From contig JAAYAW010000016.1 of NCBI GenBank assembly GCA_012719135.1, positions 49,766 to 113,765 on the forward strand: a DNA stretch of 64,000 nt. Reading direction: 5' to 3'. Position numbers and translations under genes: made by a program. Numbering within the stretch: position 1 is the first letter of the stretch; every line of letters starts with the position of its first letter. A model generated the notes under the pieces. That model ran no database searches and was not told where the DNA came from. It saw only the letters and a program-made list of their open reading frames with translations. This document shows, in pieces, positions 16,411 to 25,126 of the stretch. This DNA comes from Chloroflexota bacterium. Lineage in GTDB: Bacteria; Chloroflexota; Anaerolineae; UBA1429.

Positions 16411-18477
16411 CTATGCGACGCGCGCGATGAGTTCCTTTGCCGCCTCGTCGCTGGCCTTCTGGTAGTGAGAGAACTCCATGGTAAAGCTCCCCCGCCCCTG
16501 CGTCAGCGATCGCAGGATCGTCGCGTACCCGAACATGTTCGCCAGCGGCACCTGGGCCGTGATGCCCTGCCCGCCGGCACTGCGCGGCTCGATGCCGCTG
16601 ATGATCGCAGCCCTGCCGCTCAGGTCGCCGATGAGATCCCCGGTGTACTCCTGAGGCGCGATGACCTCGACGCGCATCATCGGCTCCAGGAGGATCGGTT
16701 GCCCGCGCTGCACGGCCTCTCGCAGAGCCAGCGTGCCCGCAGCCTGAAAGGCCCTGTCAGACGAATCCACCTCGTGGTACTTGCCGTCGACGAGCCGGAC
16801 TTTGATGTCCACAACGGGTTGCTTGGCGTACGGACCCTCGCGAAGGGCTTCACGTATGCCCTTTTCCACTGAGGGTATGTACTCACGAGGTATGGCTCCT
16901 GCGCTGATGGCGTTCTCAAAGATAAAGCCGCCCCCCTGCTCCAAGGGCTCAACCTCGAGCTCCACCACAGCGAACTGGCCGTGCCCTCCCGTCTGCTTGA
17001 CGAGACGTCCGGTTACCTGGACCGGACGAGTGATCGTCTCAGAGTAGGCTACCTTGGGCTTGCCGACGACCACGTCTACATTGAACTCCCGCCTGAGGCG
17101 ATCGACGATCACGTCCAGGTGGAGCTCGCCCATGCCGGCGAGGGTGGACTCGCTCGTCTGCTCGTTGTAGCGAACCGTGAGCGTAGGGTCCTCTTCCAGG
17201 AGCCTCGCCAGAGCGTTGCCGAGCCGCTCGTCAGCCGCCTTGTTCGCGGCGCGAATCGAGAGCTCGATAACGGGCGTCGGGAACGCGATCTCCTCCAGTA
17301 TCGCCGGCCGATCAACAGTAGCCAGCGTTTCGCCGGTTTTGGCCAGTTTGAGCCCCAACACGGCGCCAATATCGCCCGCCTTGACCTCCTCCACCTCCTC
17401 GCGCCGGTCGGCGTGCATCCGCACCAGCCGCCCCACGCGAGCCGACTCTCCGGTGTTGGCGTTCATGACGGTATCGCCGCGCCTGATCACCCCGGAGTAC
17501 ACCCGGAAGAAGGCCAGCTTTCCCACATAGGGGTCGGTTGAGACCTTAAAGACCAGCGCTGCAAGCGGCTCGGCCTCGTTAGCAGGGCACACCACAGGCT
17601 CGCTGTCGATCGCGGATCGCCCCTCGATCGCCGGGACGTCCAGCGGCGAGGGCAGGTAGGCAATGACGGCGTCCAGCAGCGGAACAACACCCACGTTCTT
17701 GAGCGACGATCCGCACAGGACAGGGATCGCGCGCCCGGTCAGAGTGGCGCGACGCAGCGCCTCCTCAAAGACCTCGGCACTCACCTCTTCACCCTCGATA
17801 TACATGAGGGCAATATCATCATCCAGGTCGGCCAGAGCCGCGATCATCCGCTCGCGTCGCTCCGTGGCCTCCTCCTTCAGGTGCGCGGGGATCGGGATGA
17901 TCTTGGCCTCTGACTCTTCGTCGGCACCGAAAGCACGCATCCGCACCAGGTCGATGACGCCGCTAAGGTTCTCCTCACGCCCGATGGGCATCTGTGTCAC
18001 CACAGGATGGGCCCTCAGCCGCTCCCGGATCATGGACTCGGTGTGATCTACACTGGCGCCCGGGCGATCCAGTTTGTTGACGTAGGCAATGCGAGGCACG
18101 TGGTAGCGATCCGCCTGACGCCAGACGGTTTCCGATTGAGGCTCCACACCCGCCACGCCGTCAAAGGCGACCACCCCGCCATCCAGCACGCGCAGAGCGC
18201 GCTGCACTTCTGAGGTAAAGTCGATGTGCCCTGGCGTGTCGATCAGATTGATCTGAAAGCCGCGCCACTGGCTCGTGATGGCCGCGCTCTGGATCGTGAT
18301 CCCGCGCTCACGCTCCTGAGGCATATAGTCCGTCACGGTATTGCCCTCATCGACGTCACCAGATCGGTGTATCATCCCGGTATGGAACAGGATGCGCTCC
18401 GTGGTCGTCGTCTTGCCTGCATCGATGTGCGCGATGATTCCGATGTTCCTGGTCTTTGCTAGTCTCTCGGTCGTCAT
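16411..18477 (-). CDS. fusA: Translation elongation factor G
   Basis: EF-G (688 residues) drives GTP-dependent translocation on the ribosome. Domain I carries AHIDAGKTTTTER (G1), RERGITIQSAA (switch I), DTPGHIDF (G3) and NKLDRPGA (G4). Domains II-V follow with typical blocks such as GMGELHLDV and GHGQFAVVELEVEP. The length is normal. ATG 18477 is preceded by GGGTGAG. The gene stands alone, not in a str operon with rpsL/rpsG/tuf. It has its own consensus-like promoter (18648-18676) and a leader of about 164 nt holding a terminator-like hairpin at 18529-18595. It could be a second fusA paralogue; this cannot be told from one window. Confidence 0.95.
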   Translation of the reverse strand: MTTERLAKTRNIGIIAHIDAGKTTTTERILFHTGMIHRSGDVDEGNTVTDYMPQERERGITIQSAAITSQWRGFQINLIDTPGHIDFTSEVQRALRVLDGGVVAFDGVAGVEPQSETVWRQADRYHVPRIAYVNKLDRPGASVDHTESMIRERLRAHPVVTQMPIGREENLSGVIDLVRMRAFGADEESEAKIIPIPAHLKEEATERRERMIAALADLDDDIALMYIEGEEVSAEVFEEALRRATLTGRAIPVLCGSSLKNVGVVPLLDAVIAYLPSPLDVPAIEGRSAIDSEPVVCPANEAEPLAALVFKVSTDPYVGKLAFFRVYSGVIRRGDTVMNANTGESARVGRLVRMHADRREEVEEVKAGDIGAVLGLKLAKTGETLATVDRPAILEEIAFPTPVIELSIRAANKAADERLGNALARLLEEDPTLTVRYNEQTSESTLAGMGELHLDVIVDRLRREFNVDVVVGKPKVAYSETITRPVQVTGRLVKQTGGHGQFAVVELEVEPLEQGGGFIFENAISAGAIPREYIPSVEKGIREALREGPYAKQPVVDIKVRLVDGKYHEVDSSDRAFQAAGTLALREAVQRGQPILLEPMMRVEVIAPQEYTGDLIGDLSGRAAIISGIEPRSAGGQGITAQVPLANMFGYATILRSLTQGRGSFTMEFSHYQKASDEAAKELIARVA

Positions 18478-18528
18478 TTCTCACCCCAATCGGCCCTTCC
18501 GCAGCGCCATCCATAGTCCTGTGGCACA

Positions 18529-18595
18529 CAAAAGGGTGGCCCTGCGCCAGCGGGCCCGCCGGCGTTCTGGCGGGCTACCGCAGCACTGCCACCCT
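18529..18595 (-). promoter_or_regulatory. Terminator-like hairpin in the fusA leader (possible attenuator)
   Basis: Within the 5' leader of fusA, AGGGTGGC (18595-18588) pairs with GCCACCCT (18540-18533), with inner helices GGCGGG/CCCGCC and TGCG/CGCA. Four U residues follow in the leftward transcript (18533-18530). This is the shape of an intrinsic terminator placed between promoter and start codon. The GGGTGG start recalls T-box terminator helices, but only about 45 nt precede it, too few for a T-box stem I. Confidence 0.5.
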
Positions 18596-18647
18596 GCATC
18601 GCTCTACCTAGGCATGGCCATACACACCGGTATGGAACCAAACGGAG

Positions 18648-18676
18648 ATTATACGGCATGATTCGTATGCAGTCAA
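18648..18676 (-). promoter_or_regulatory. Promoter of fusA
   Basis: Leftward TTGACT (18676-18671), 17-bp spacer, consensus TATAAT (18653-18648). It is one of the best promoter matches in the window; predicted start about 18641. Confidence 0.8.
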
Positions 18677-18763
18677 ATGAGCGCCCGCGCCGTGGGTGCA
18701 AGTCGTCGCGGCTTCTAGCCAAAGGCCAGGGGCAGCCATACTCGTCAGAGCCCGGCCTCCGGT

Positions 18764-18791
18764 TTGACGCCCCAGCGATTTAGGGTAAGAT
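18764..18791 (+). promoter_or_regulatory. Probable promoter of pckG
   Basis: TTGACG (18764-18769), 16-bp spacer, TAAGAT (18786-18791), giving a leader of about 130 nt. The 454-bp gap 18478-18931 otherwise holds only the divergent fusA promoter and leader. Confidence 0.5.
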
Positions 18792-18931
18792 GCAGGTGGT
18801 GTAGATTGGGGTGTTTACGGGGCAGTGTTCCGGAAGCATATGGTAAGCCATGTCTCGAACCGTATGCCCGCCAAGACCGCCCTGCCCAACCGCTCCATGG
18901 CCATTACCGTTCGCACAGGAGGTACGACCAG

Positions 18932-20719
18932 ATGTCTTATGTGGTGAATCACTCACGCCTGAACAAGTGGGTGCACGAAGTGGCTGAGATGTGCCAGCCG
19001 GACAGCATCTACTGGTGCGATGGCACCAAGGAAGAGTATGACCGCTTGATGTCTGAGGCCGTGGCCTCCGGTGCGGCGACTCCTGTGTCCAAGCGGCCCA
19101 ACAGCTTTCTGTTTCGGTCGGACCCCAGCGATGTAGCCCGTGTGGAAGACCGCACGTACATCAGCACGACACGCAAGGAAGACGCCGGCCCAACGAACAA
19201 CTGGATCGCTCCGGATGAGCTCAAGGCTAAGCTGACTGAGCTCTCCACGGGCTGCATGAGGGGCCGCACGATGTACGTGATCCCCTTCTCAATGGGACCT
19301 TTGGATTCGCCGATGGCCAAGATAGGCATCGAGATCACGGATAGTCGTTACGTTGTGTGCAACATGCACATCATGACGCGCGTGGGAACCAAGGTCATCG
19401 AGACGCTGGGCACCGACGGTGAGTTCACGCCCTGCCTGCACTCGGTAGGCGCTCCGCTCGCGGAAGGCGAAAAGGATGTGCCGTGGCCCTGCGCCCCCAT
19501 GGAGAAAAAGTACATCTGCCACTTTCCCGAGGAGAACCTGATCTGGTCGTTCGGCTCAGGCTATGGTGGCAACGCGCTGTTGGGGAAAAAGTGCTTCGCG
19601 CTGCGCATCGCCTCGGCGCAGGCCAAGCGCGAGGGCTGGATGGCCGAGCACATGCTTATCCTGCGCTTGGAAAGCCCCGAAGGCAAGCGGTATCACGTCG
19701 CCGCCGCCTTCCCTTCGGCCTGTGGCAAGACCAACCTGGCCATGGTCATTCCAACAATCGAGGGATGGAAAGCCGAATGCATCGGCGACGATATCTCCTG
19801 GATGAAGATCGGTCCTGACGGCCGCCTGTATGCCATCAACCCCGAGTCCGGATTTTTCGGTGTGGCCCCCGGGACTTCGCATAGCTCAAACCCAGCGGCC
19901 ATGGACACGCTCGATGAGAACATCATCTTTACGAACTGCGCGCTAACCGATGACGGAGACATCTGGTGGGAGGGCATCGGCACGGACGCACCCGATCACC
20001 TCATAGACTGGAAGGGGAACGACTGGTCGCCTGCAGACAAGACACCGGCGGCACACCCCAACGCGCGCTTTACCGCGCCTGCTGGGCAGTGCCCGGTGAT
20101 CTGCCCGGATTGGGAAGCGCCCGAAGGCGTCCCCATCGACATCTTTGTGTTCGGCGGTCGCCGCACCTCGCTCGTACCTCTCCTGATGGAGGCCTATAGC
20201 TGGGACCACGGGGTTCTCTTGGGTGCCACGGCCAGCTCTGAGACGACAGCGGCCAACATCGGCGCGGTGGGCAACGTCCGCCGCGACCCCTTCGCGATGA
20301 CGCCTTTCTGTGGCTACAACATGGGCGACTATTTCGCCCACTGGCTAGCCATGGGTGAGCGACTCGGCGACAAAGCACCGCGGATCTTTTACGTCAACTG
20401 GTTCCGAAAGGATGCCCAGGGGCACTGGATGTGGCCCGGCTTTGGCGATAACAGCCGCGCCCTCAAATGGATGTGCGATAGGCTGGAGGGCAAGGTCGGC
20501 GCTCGCGAGACGGCCATCGGGAGGCTTCCTCACAAAGAGGATCTCGATCTGGCGGGACTCGAGGACTATGCACAGTACATCGACCAGTTGCTTGAAGTCG
20601 ATGTTGAGGGCTGGAAATCCGAGCTCCCCGGCATCATCAGCTATATGGATCGCTTTGGCGATCGGCTGCCGGAGCGCATCAAGGAACAGCTGCAGGCTCT
20701 GCAGGAGCGCCTAGGCTAG
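18932..20719 (+). CDS. pckG: Phosphoenolpyruvate carboxykinase (GTP)
   Basis: A 595-residue GTP-type PEPCK that interconverts oxaloacetate + GTP and PEP + CO2 + GDP. The diagnostic elements are [12 protein letters not shown] (P-loop with the hyper-reactive cysteine of the GTP class), [11 protein letters not shown] (kinase-2), [20 protein letters not shown] and the [10 protein letters not shown] region. The length fits the family (about 590-620). ATG 18932 has AGGAGGT upstream. In an anaerobe the enzyme may run toward oxaloacetate to feed C4 metabolism, which would fit the Na+-pump decarboxylase cluster at 50-55 kb; direction is not visible from sequence. Confidence 0.95.
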   Translation: MSYVVNHSRLNKWVHEVAEMCQPDSIYWCDGTKEEYDRLMSEAVASGAATPVSKRPNSFLFRSDPSDVARVEDRTYISTTRKEDAGPTNNWIAPDELKAKLTELSTGCMRGRTMYVIPFSMGPLDSPMAKIGIEITDSRYVVCNMHIMTRVGTKVIETLGTDGEFTPCLHSVGAPLAEGEKDVPWPCAPMEKKYICHFPEENLIWSFGSGYGGNALLGKKCFALRIASAQAKREGWMAEHMLILRLESPEGKRYHVAAAFPSACGKTNLAMVIPTIEGWKAECIGDDISWMKIGPDGRLYAINPESGFFGVAPGTSHSSNPAAMDTLDENIIFTNCALTDDGDIWWEGIGTDAPDHLIDWKGNDWSPADKTPAAHPNARFTAPAGQCPVICPDWEAPEGVPIDIFVFGGRRTSLVPLLMEAYSWDHGVLLGATASSETTAANIGAVGNVRRDPFAMTPFCGYNMGDYFAHWLAMGERLGDKAPRIFYVNWFRKDAQGHWMWPGFGDNSRALKWMCDRLEGKVGARETAIGRLPHKEDLDLAGLEDYAQYIDQLLEVDVEGWKSELPGIISYMDRFGDRLPERIKEQLQALQERLG

Positions 20720-20746
20720 CGCGACTGAAACGTTGAAACGTATCCT

Positions 20747-20780
20747 CGGGGCTACTGGCTTGTTGCAGCCAGTAGCCCCG
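20747..20780 (+). terminator. Hairpin downstream of pckG
   Basis: A perfect 14-bp stem (CGGGGCTACTGGCT and its complement) with a 6-nt loop lies 27 bp after the pckG stop. It lacks a U-tract, so read-through into the small S4 gene is possible. Confidence 0.55.
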
Positions 20781-20801
20781 AAGCATGCAAAGCGAGGGCA
20801 A

Positions 20802-21014
20802 ATGCAAGGGGACACGGACTACATTCGGCTGGATCAGTTCCTGAAACTGGTCGGCCTGGTCAAATCCGGCGGAGAGGCCAAGCACTTGATACAGAACGGC
20901 GAGGTCCTGCTGAACGGAGGACAGGAGACTCGCCGCTCGAAGAAGCTGCATGCCGGAGACGTTGTGACTCTGGGAGACTATGAGGTGACCGTCGAGCTCG
21001 AGCCGCAGGCATAG
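20802..21014 (+). CDS. Small S4-domain RNA-binding protein (YaaA/YbcJ-like)
   Basis: This 70-residue protein consists almost wholly of an S4 RNA-binding fold: IRLDQFLKLVGLVKSGGEAK, LIQNGEVLLNGGQETRRSKKL, GDVVTLGDYEV. Stand-alone S4 proteins of this size (RlbA/YaaA, YbcJ types) bind structured RNA, often rRNA. ATG 20802 was chosen because the S4 homology begins here and an upstream extension would run through the pckG hairpin. It may be expressed by read-through from pckG. Confidence 0.85.
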   Translation: MQGDTDYIRLDQFLKLVGLVKSGGEAKHLIQNGEVLLNGGQETRRSKKLHAGDVVTLGDYEVTVELEPQA

Positions 21015-21035
21015 GTGCCCACGTCAGGGCACCTA
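21012..21035. terminator. Compact bidirectional hairpin spanning two convergent stop codons
   Basis: A 9-bp stem, TAGGTGCCC / GGGCACCTA, with loop ACGTCA covers the end of the S4 gene and of the GNAT gene. Confidence 0.5.
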
Positions 21036-21488
21036 CTCCTGCTCAGAACTCAGCTTGCGGCCCATATGCAGACGGTCCCCCATGTCATGCTTGGTGACGA
21101 AACCGTTGCCTGTGTACAGACGCATGGCCCGCTCGTTGGATTTCGTGACGTTCAGGGTGATCTCGCGCTTGCCCTTCTCCAGGGCAAGCGCACAGGCATC
21201 CCCGACTAGCTGCCGCCCGTAACCTCTGCCCCAGCAACTCTCCGCCACCTGCAAGTGGCGGATGTGAGCTCGCTCGCGCCCGACCCTCCAATCCAGCCAG
21301 AGCCACGCCACGAGCTCTTCGTCCTGCACGTACACAAACACGTCCCCGCTGGGGGCGGAGCGCTCCAGAGCATAGCGAAAGGCACCCTCGAGATACGGCT
21401 CCCCCGGGAAATTAACCTCCCAACTTGTGCGCTGCATCGCAGCCAGTGTGGAATAGTCCCGCTTGAGATCGACCAGTCGTCGCTCCAT
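21033..21488 (-). CDS. GNAT-family N-acetyltransferase
   Basis: About 151 residues with a GNAT fold. The acetyl-CoA-binding motif A appears as RHLQVAESCWGRGYGRQLVGDACALA, followed by LNVTKSNERAMRLYTGNGFV, which is the typical motif B region. The acyl acceptor is unknown. ATG 21488 is chosen; a GTG at 21494 is equally possible. It starts 9 bp after the stop of the dehydratase gene, suggesting one transcript. Confidence 0.85.
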   Translation of the reverse strand: MERRLVDLKRDYSTLAAMQRTSWEVNFPGEPYLEGAFRYALERSAPSGDVFVYVQDEELVAWLWLDWRVGRERAHIRHLQVAESCWGRGYGRQLVGDACALALEKGKREITLNVTKSNERAMRLYTGNGFVTKHDMGDRLHMGRKLSSEQE

Positions 21489-21496
21489 CGGCACAC

Positions 21497-22630
21497 CTAG
21501 GCAAACAGCCGGGTGCCCGGCTTGAGATACTTTTCCGCGGCCTCCATGTTCAAATCGACGCCCAGGCCGGGCTTGTCCGTCAGTGTGATGGCACCTTCCT
21601 GGATGAGAGGCGGATCGGCGATGACCAGCTCATGCCAATGCGGTCGCTCGAGCCAGTGCCACTCCAGCACCAGAAAGTTGGGAACTGAAGCGCAGCAATG
21701 CGCAGAGGCGACGGTCCCCAGCGGACCGCACACGTTGTGCGGCGCCATGGGAATGTAGTAGACCTCTGCCATGTTGGCGATCTTTTTGCCCTCGGAGAGG
21801 CCGCAGCACTTGGGCAGATCCGGCATGATGATATCCACGGCCTGCTGTTCGAGCAGATCCTTGAATCCCCAGCGGAGATACAGGTTCTCCCCGGCACAGA
21901 TCGGCGTACGCGTCGAAACCTTGATCTCTCGCATGGCATCAACGTTCTCAGGAGGCACCGGCTCCTCCAGCCACATCAGGTCAAACGGCTCCAGCGCCTG
22001 CGCGATCCGCGACCCCGAGCTTGCGTCGTAGCGACCATGGAGATCCATGGCCAGGTCCACGTGAGGGCCAATCGCCGTGCGAACTGCCTCCACCTTGGCC
22101 ACCATGTCGTCGAGCTCGCGGCGGCTCACGGTGTGATTGTAGGCATCCTTCTTGTGCGGGCTCGCCAGGTCATCGATGTCGAACTTGATGGCGTCAAAGC
22201 CGAGGTCGACGACCTCGGCCGCTTTGGCGGCGTTCGCGGCTGGCGAATCGTCACCACCGGCATGGCAATCGGCATACATGCGGATGCGATCCCGGAATTT
22301 GCCCCCCAGCAGCGCATAGACCGGCAAACCCACCGCGCGGCCGACCAGATCCCATAGCGCGATCTCGATGCCCGTCAGCGCCGTGACAAAGTTGCCGGCA
22401 AGCGCCCCGTCAAAGACGCGAGCGCGGCGCATCTTCTCGTACAGGCGATCCACGTTCATCGGGTCGTCACCCAGGATCAGGCTGCCCAGCGCGGCGATGA
22501 TCTGCTGGATGCCGGCGCCCCCGTGGATACACTCTCCCATGCCGGTGATTCCCCTGTCGGTGCTGATCCGCACATAACAGGAATACCCATGGCCCCGTAC
22601 CTCCGCCGTCCGGATCTCGGTGATCTTCAT
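21497..22630 (-). CDS. Enolase-superfamily (mandelate racemase/muconate lactonizing) dehydratase
   Basis: A 377-residue enolase-superfamily protein. It shows the N-terminal capping domain (GMGECIHGG, WDLVGRAVGLPVYALLGG) and a barrel with catalytic or metal positions in FDAIKFDID, MDLHGRYD, MWLEEPVPPENVD, ICAGENL and a late His in MAPHNVCGPLGT. The pattern resembles the galactonate/gluconate-type acid-sugar dehydratases in the MR subgroup, which abstract a proton alpha to a carboxylate and eliminate water. The exact substrate cannot be set from motifs. ATG 22630 has GGGGGG upstream and a strong promoter (22662-22690). Sugar-related neighbours support a carbohydrate acid substrate. Confidence 0.83.
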   Translation of the reverse strand: MKITEIRTAEVRGHGYSCYVRISTDRGITGMGECIHGGAGIQQIIAALGSLILGDDPMNVDRLYEKMRRARVFDGALAGNFVTALTGIEIALWDLVGRAVGLPVYALLGGKFRDRIRMYADCHAGGDDSPAANAAKAAEVVDLGFDAIKFDIDDLASPHKKDAYNHTVSRRELDDMVAKVEAVRTAIGPHVDLAMDLHGRYDASSGSRIAQALEPFDLMWLEEPVPPENVDAMREIKVSTRTPICAGENLYLRWGFKDLLEQQAVDIIMPDLPKCCGLSEGKKIANMAEVYYIPMAPHNVCGPLGTVASAHCCASVPNFLVLEWHWLERPHWHELVIADPPLIQEGAITLTDKPGLGVDLNMEAAEKYLKPGTRLFA

Positions 22631-22661
22631 GTGCCCCCCAGCCTTGGTCGTTCAAGACGCG

Positions 22662-22690
22662 ATGCTACGCCGCCAGCCAACCGGTGTCAA
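22662..22690 (-). promoter_or_regulatory. Promoter of the dehydratase-GNAT unit
   Basis: Leftward TTGACA (22690-22685), exact 17-bp spacer, TAGCAT (22667-22662). It overlaps the end of the upstream solute-binding protein gene by no bases. Confidence 0.7.
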
Positions 22691-22692
22691 GC

Positions 22693-23493
22693 TCAGCGCC
22701 CCAACCAGTCGTTTTGCATCTGGGCCAGAGTCCCGTCCTGGCGTAGTGCTTCCAGCGCATCATCCAGCTCAGCGGCCAGTCGTGGCGAGCCTATTCCCGT
22801 CGCGGCTACGTACGGATCGGTCGATAGCGGCACAAGGCCGATCACATACCCGCCCGAGGCCGTCAGCGGCAGAGCATCCACGCGGTCGCATACCAGTGCA
22901 TGAGCCTCGCCCGCGGCCAGTGTCGCCAGGGCTTCCTGGAGGCTCGGCCGAGCCAGGATATGGACATCCAGCCCACGGTCACGGTTCAGCCGAACGAGCT
23001 CCGCGTGACCGTCCGCCCCCAGCTCAACGGCCACCGCCCTGTCCCGCAATTCATCGGGCGAAGAGACCGGGTTCAGGCTGGGCGCCACGATCACCTGCCC
23101 GGCCAGGAAATAGGGCTTGCTGTACAGCACGTCCCTCGTCAGCAATGGATCCTGTGGAAGGGCCGAGAGGATCACATCCAGCCTGCCGGCCAGCAGCGCG
23201 TCGTACAGTCCGTCGAATGCGATGTTCACAAAGCGCACCTCGACGCCCCACCTCTCGCCGATGGCACCGGCCAGGTCGACATCATAGCCAATGTAGCGCC
23301 CATCCGCATCGACGCTCTCGAACGGCGGAAAGCTCGCATCCATGCCGACGCGCAGGATGCCCGTTTCCTGAACGCGATACCAGGCATCACCACGATCGAT
23401 CCGGGAGACCATGATGGCCCGTAATATCAGCCCCACCAGGACGGCCCCAACCGCCGCGATGGCGATCCGTCGAACGCCCAATGATAGCGACAT
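22693..23493 (-). CDS. Membrane-anchored extracellular solute-binding protein, family 3
   Basis: A 266-residue protein with an N-terminal hydrophobic anchor (IAIAAVGAVLVGLILRAIM) and a periplasmic-binding-protein fold of the amino-acid type: GILRVGMDASFPPFESVDADG, YIGYDVDLAGAIGERWG, VRFVNIAFDGLYDALLAGRLDVILSAL, YFLAGQVIVAP. No lipobox cysteine is present, so the uncleaved helix probably anchors it. No permease or ATPase gene is adjacent; the partner transporter must be elsewhere, or the protein works as a sensor. Start ATG 23493 shares one base with the stop of the upstream gene; GTG 23496 is an alternative. Confidence 0.82.
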   Translation of the reverse strand: MSLSLGVRRIAIAAVGAVLVGLILRAIMVSRIDRGDAWYRVQETGILRVGMDASFPPFESVDADGRYIGYDVDLAGAIGERWGVEVRFVNIAFDGLYDALLAGRLDVILSALPQDPLLTRDVLYSKPYFLAGQVIVAPSLNPVSSPDELRDRAVAVELGADGHAELVRLNRDRGLDVHILARPSLQEALATLAAGEAHALVCDRVDALPLTASGGYVIGLVPLSTDPYVAATGIGSPRLAAELDDALEALRQDGTLAQMQNDWLGR

Positions 23494-24647
23494 CACGGCT
23501 CCTGAACCAGATACTCAAGGGGCTCGCCATGGGCATAGCGGGCCAGCTCCGTGTAGATCGGGCGTGGAATCAGATCGGGCGTCACAAAAGTGAAACGGTC
23601 CTGGTAGGTGCGCTGTGCCACAGGGAAACGAAAGGCCCACAGGCAGACGGCCTCACACCAGTCCCAGCTGAGGCGAGCGCGTTCGTAGGCATCCACGGTG
23701 TAGCGAATCCTCTGGAGTGAGCTTACCGATCTGGTCCAGCGAGGATGGTCGTTCCAGCCGCCCTCGGTGATATAGGCGGGCTTCTCGCCATCTCCGTTCG
23801 CCACCATGACCTCGCGAAGCAGCTCTACACGCCGAAAGTTCACCCGATCAGGAGATGGAGGATCATCCGCGGCAAAGGTGTATCCGTACGCGTGCATCGC
23901 GAGCCCATCAAAGCACGCGCCGGAACCTTCATCATAGAGAGCCTGAAGATAGAGCCGATCGTCGAGCCCGAACTCGTCCCCCGGCGGTGCCAGTGTCGGG
24001 GCCAAGCCCGCGGCCAGCACCTGAGTCGCGGGGGCAGCTTCTTTCACAGCGCGGTAGCTCTGGCATAGCAATTCCGCGTATCCCGCCGGATCGGGAGGAC
24101 GGTATCCCCACTCAAAGGCAAGGTTTGGCTCGTTCCAGATGATGATATGGCTCACCTTTCCCTCAAAGTGCTCGGCAAAGGCAGTCACATAGCGCGCATA
24201 CCGGGGATAGTCGTCCTCTGCGATATACCGGGGGGTCGTCCCCTCAGGACGGGCCCACTCGGGCACATAATCGATTCGGGCGATGACGGTGAGGCCTTGG
24301 GCGAGGGCGTGTTCCACCACCATGTCCGCATGAGCCCAATCATAGTGTCCTTCGCGAGGTTCGGCGTATGCCCAGGGAAAGTACTCGACAATCCATGGCG
24401 CGCCCATCTCTCGGACCATCTCGAGCGTTCGCTGGATCTTCCACTCCTCCACTTCGTCGGTGAGCCGCGTGTGCACCCCGATCTTGCTGTTCATGGTGAC
24501 CACTCGCTGTGTCGGGCCCAACAACACCAGTCGCTGCGGCGGCACGCTCAGATGAAGAGCCAGACCGGCGAGGGCCAGGATCCGACCGACCCACACGATC
24601 GCGCTCCGAGCGCTGGCTCTTCGATTGGAGTGGTCTTGTGTTGTCAT
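23493..24647 (-). CDS. Membrane-anchored glycosidase-like (beta/alpha)8 protein, clan GH-A type
   Basis: A 384-residue protein with one N-terminal hydrophobic segment (VGRILALAGLALHLSV) and then a TIM-barrel of GH5/GH39-like appearance: KIQRTLEMVREMGAPWIVEYFPW, GHYDWAHADMVVEHALAQGLTVIARI, the acid/base motif IIIWNEPN and a likely nucleophile Glu in PAYITEGGWND. Both glutamates expected at strands 4 and 7 are present, so it is probably active. It should face the outside of the membrane. It overlaps the solute-binding protein gene by one base, so the two may act on one glycan. Substrate unknown. Confidence 0.78.
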   Translation of the reverse strand: MTTQDHSNRRASARSAIVWVGRILALAGLALHLSVPPQRLVLLGPTQRVVTMNSKIGVHTRLTDEVEEWKIQRTLEMVREMGAPWIVEYFPWAYAEPREGHYDWAHADMVVEHALAQGLTVIARIDYVPEWARPEGTTPRYIAEDDYPRYARYVTAFAEHFEGKVSHIIIWNEPNLAFEWGYRPPDPAGYAELLCQSYRAVKEAAPATQVLAAGLAPTLAPPGDEFGLDDRLYLQALYDEGSGACFDGLAMHAYGYTFAADDPPSPDRVNFRRVELLREVMVANGDGEKPAYITEGGWNDHPRWTRSVSSLQRIRYTVDAYERARLSWDWCEAVCLWAFRFPVAQRTYQDRFTFVTPDLIPRPIYTELARYAHGEPLEYLVQEP

Positions 24648-24669
24648 GGGCCCCGTTCTGTGGTAGACT
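24641..24669 (+). promoter_or_regulatory. Promoter of tRNA-Arg, overlapping a divergent start codon
   Basis: TTGTCA (24641-24646), 17-bp spacer, TAGACT (24664-24669). Transcription should start near 24676, three bases before the mature tRNA. The -35 box is made of the first two codons of the divergent glycosidase-like gene. Confidence 0.6.
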
Positions 24670-24678
24670 GCGCGCCAT

Positions 24679-24751
24679 GCCCCAGTAGCTCAGAGGATAG
24701 AGCAGAGGTTTCCTAAACCTTGTGCCGGGGGTTCAACTCCCTCCTGGGGCA
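24679..24751 (+). tRNA. tRNA-Arg (anticodon CCU)
   Basis: The cloverleaf is complete: acceptor GCCCCAG/CTGGGGC, D-arm with AGCTCAGAGGATAGAGC, anticodon stem GAGGT/ACCTT around the loop TTCCTAA (anticodon CCT), T-stem GGGGG/CCCTC around TTCAACT, and discriminator A at 24751. The CCA end is not encoded (ACT follows). It reads AGG codons. It is 73 nt long and stands alone. Confidence 0.96.
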
Positions 24752-25126
24752 CTCCTGTTCTTTCACGGCGCGATGCAGCTGTGGCCGACTTTCGCTCTGA
24801 TCAGCGCAGCGTCTCCCGGCACCACCTCGAGACGGCGATTGCGTGCGTGATTCTACCACTTCGACGCTGGTTCAGCCATCCTCCCCCACATCCCACAACG
24901 GCTTACGGCCGTAATGCATCTTGGCGCAACTCCCGGTGCCTCTGGAGGCCTGCAGGGAGGGCAAGTCAGCGAAGCGCGTCGGCTCCGTGTGCACGCCCTC
25001 GACTGTGGGAGGCGACAGATCGCCGATTCCCGTGTACCATAGCGAGCGTCGCCTGGCCGAGCCGATCGGCGCAAGCAACGCTCACCCCGCCCGCCACCTG
25101 GGCCCTGAGAGTAAGGAGGTCTAGCG
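24752..25126 (+). other. Intergenic stretch without recognisable gene
   Basis: These 375 bp between tRNA-Arg and the metallo-hydrolase gene show no convincing protein frame, RNA gene or strong hairpin. The promoter of the downstream gene presumably lies near its right end, but no clear -35/-10 pair was found. Confidence 0.5.

Noticed and set aside
18529..18595. T-box riboswitch at fusA (GGGTGGC... hairpin).
   Set aside because: The hairpin begins with GGGTGG as T-box terminators do, but only about 45 nt separate it from the promoter, with no room for stem I and a specifier loop, and fusA is not a usual T-box target.
22693..23493. Complete amino-acid ABC importer at the solute-binding protein.
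   Set aside because: No permease or ATPase gene is adjacent; only the binding protein is present.
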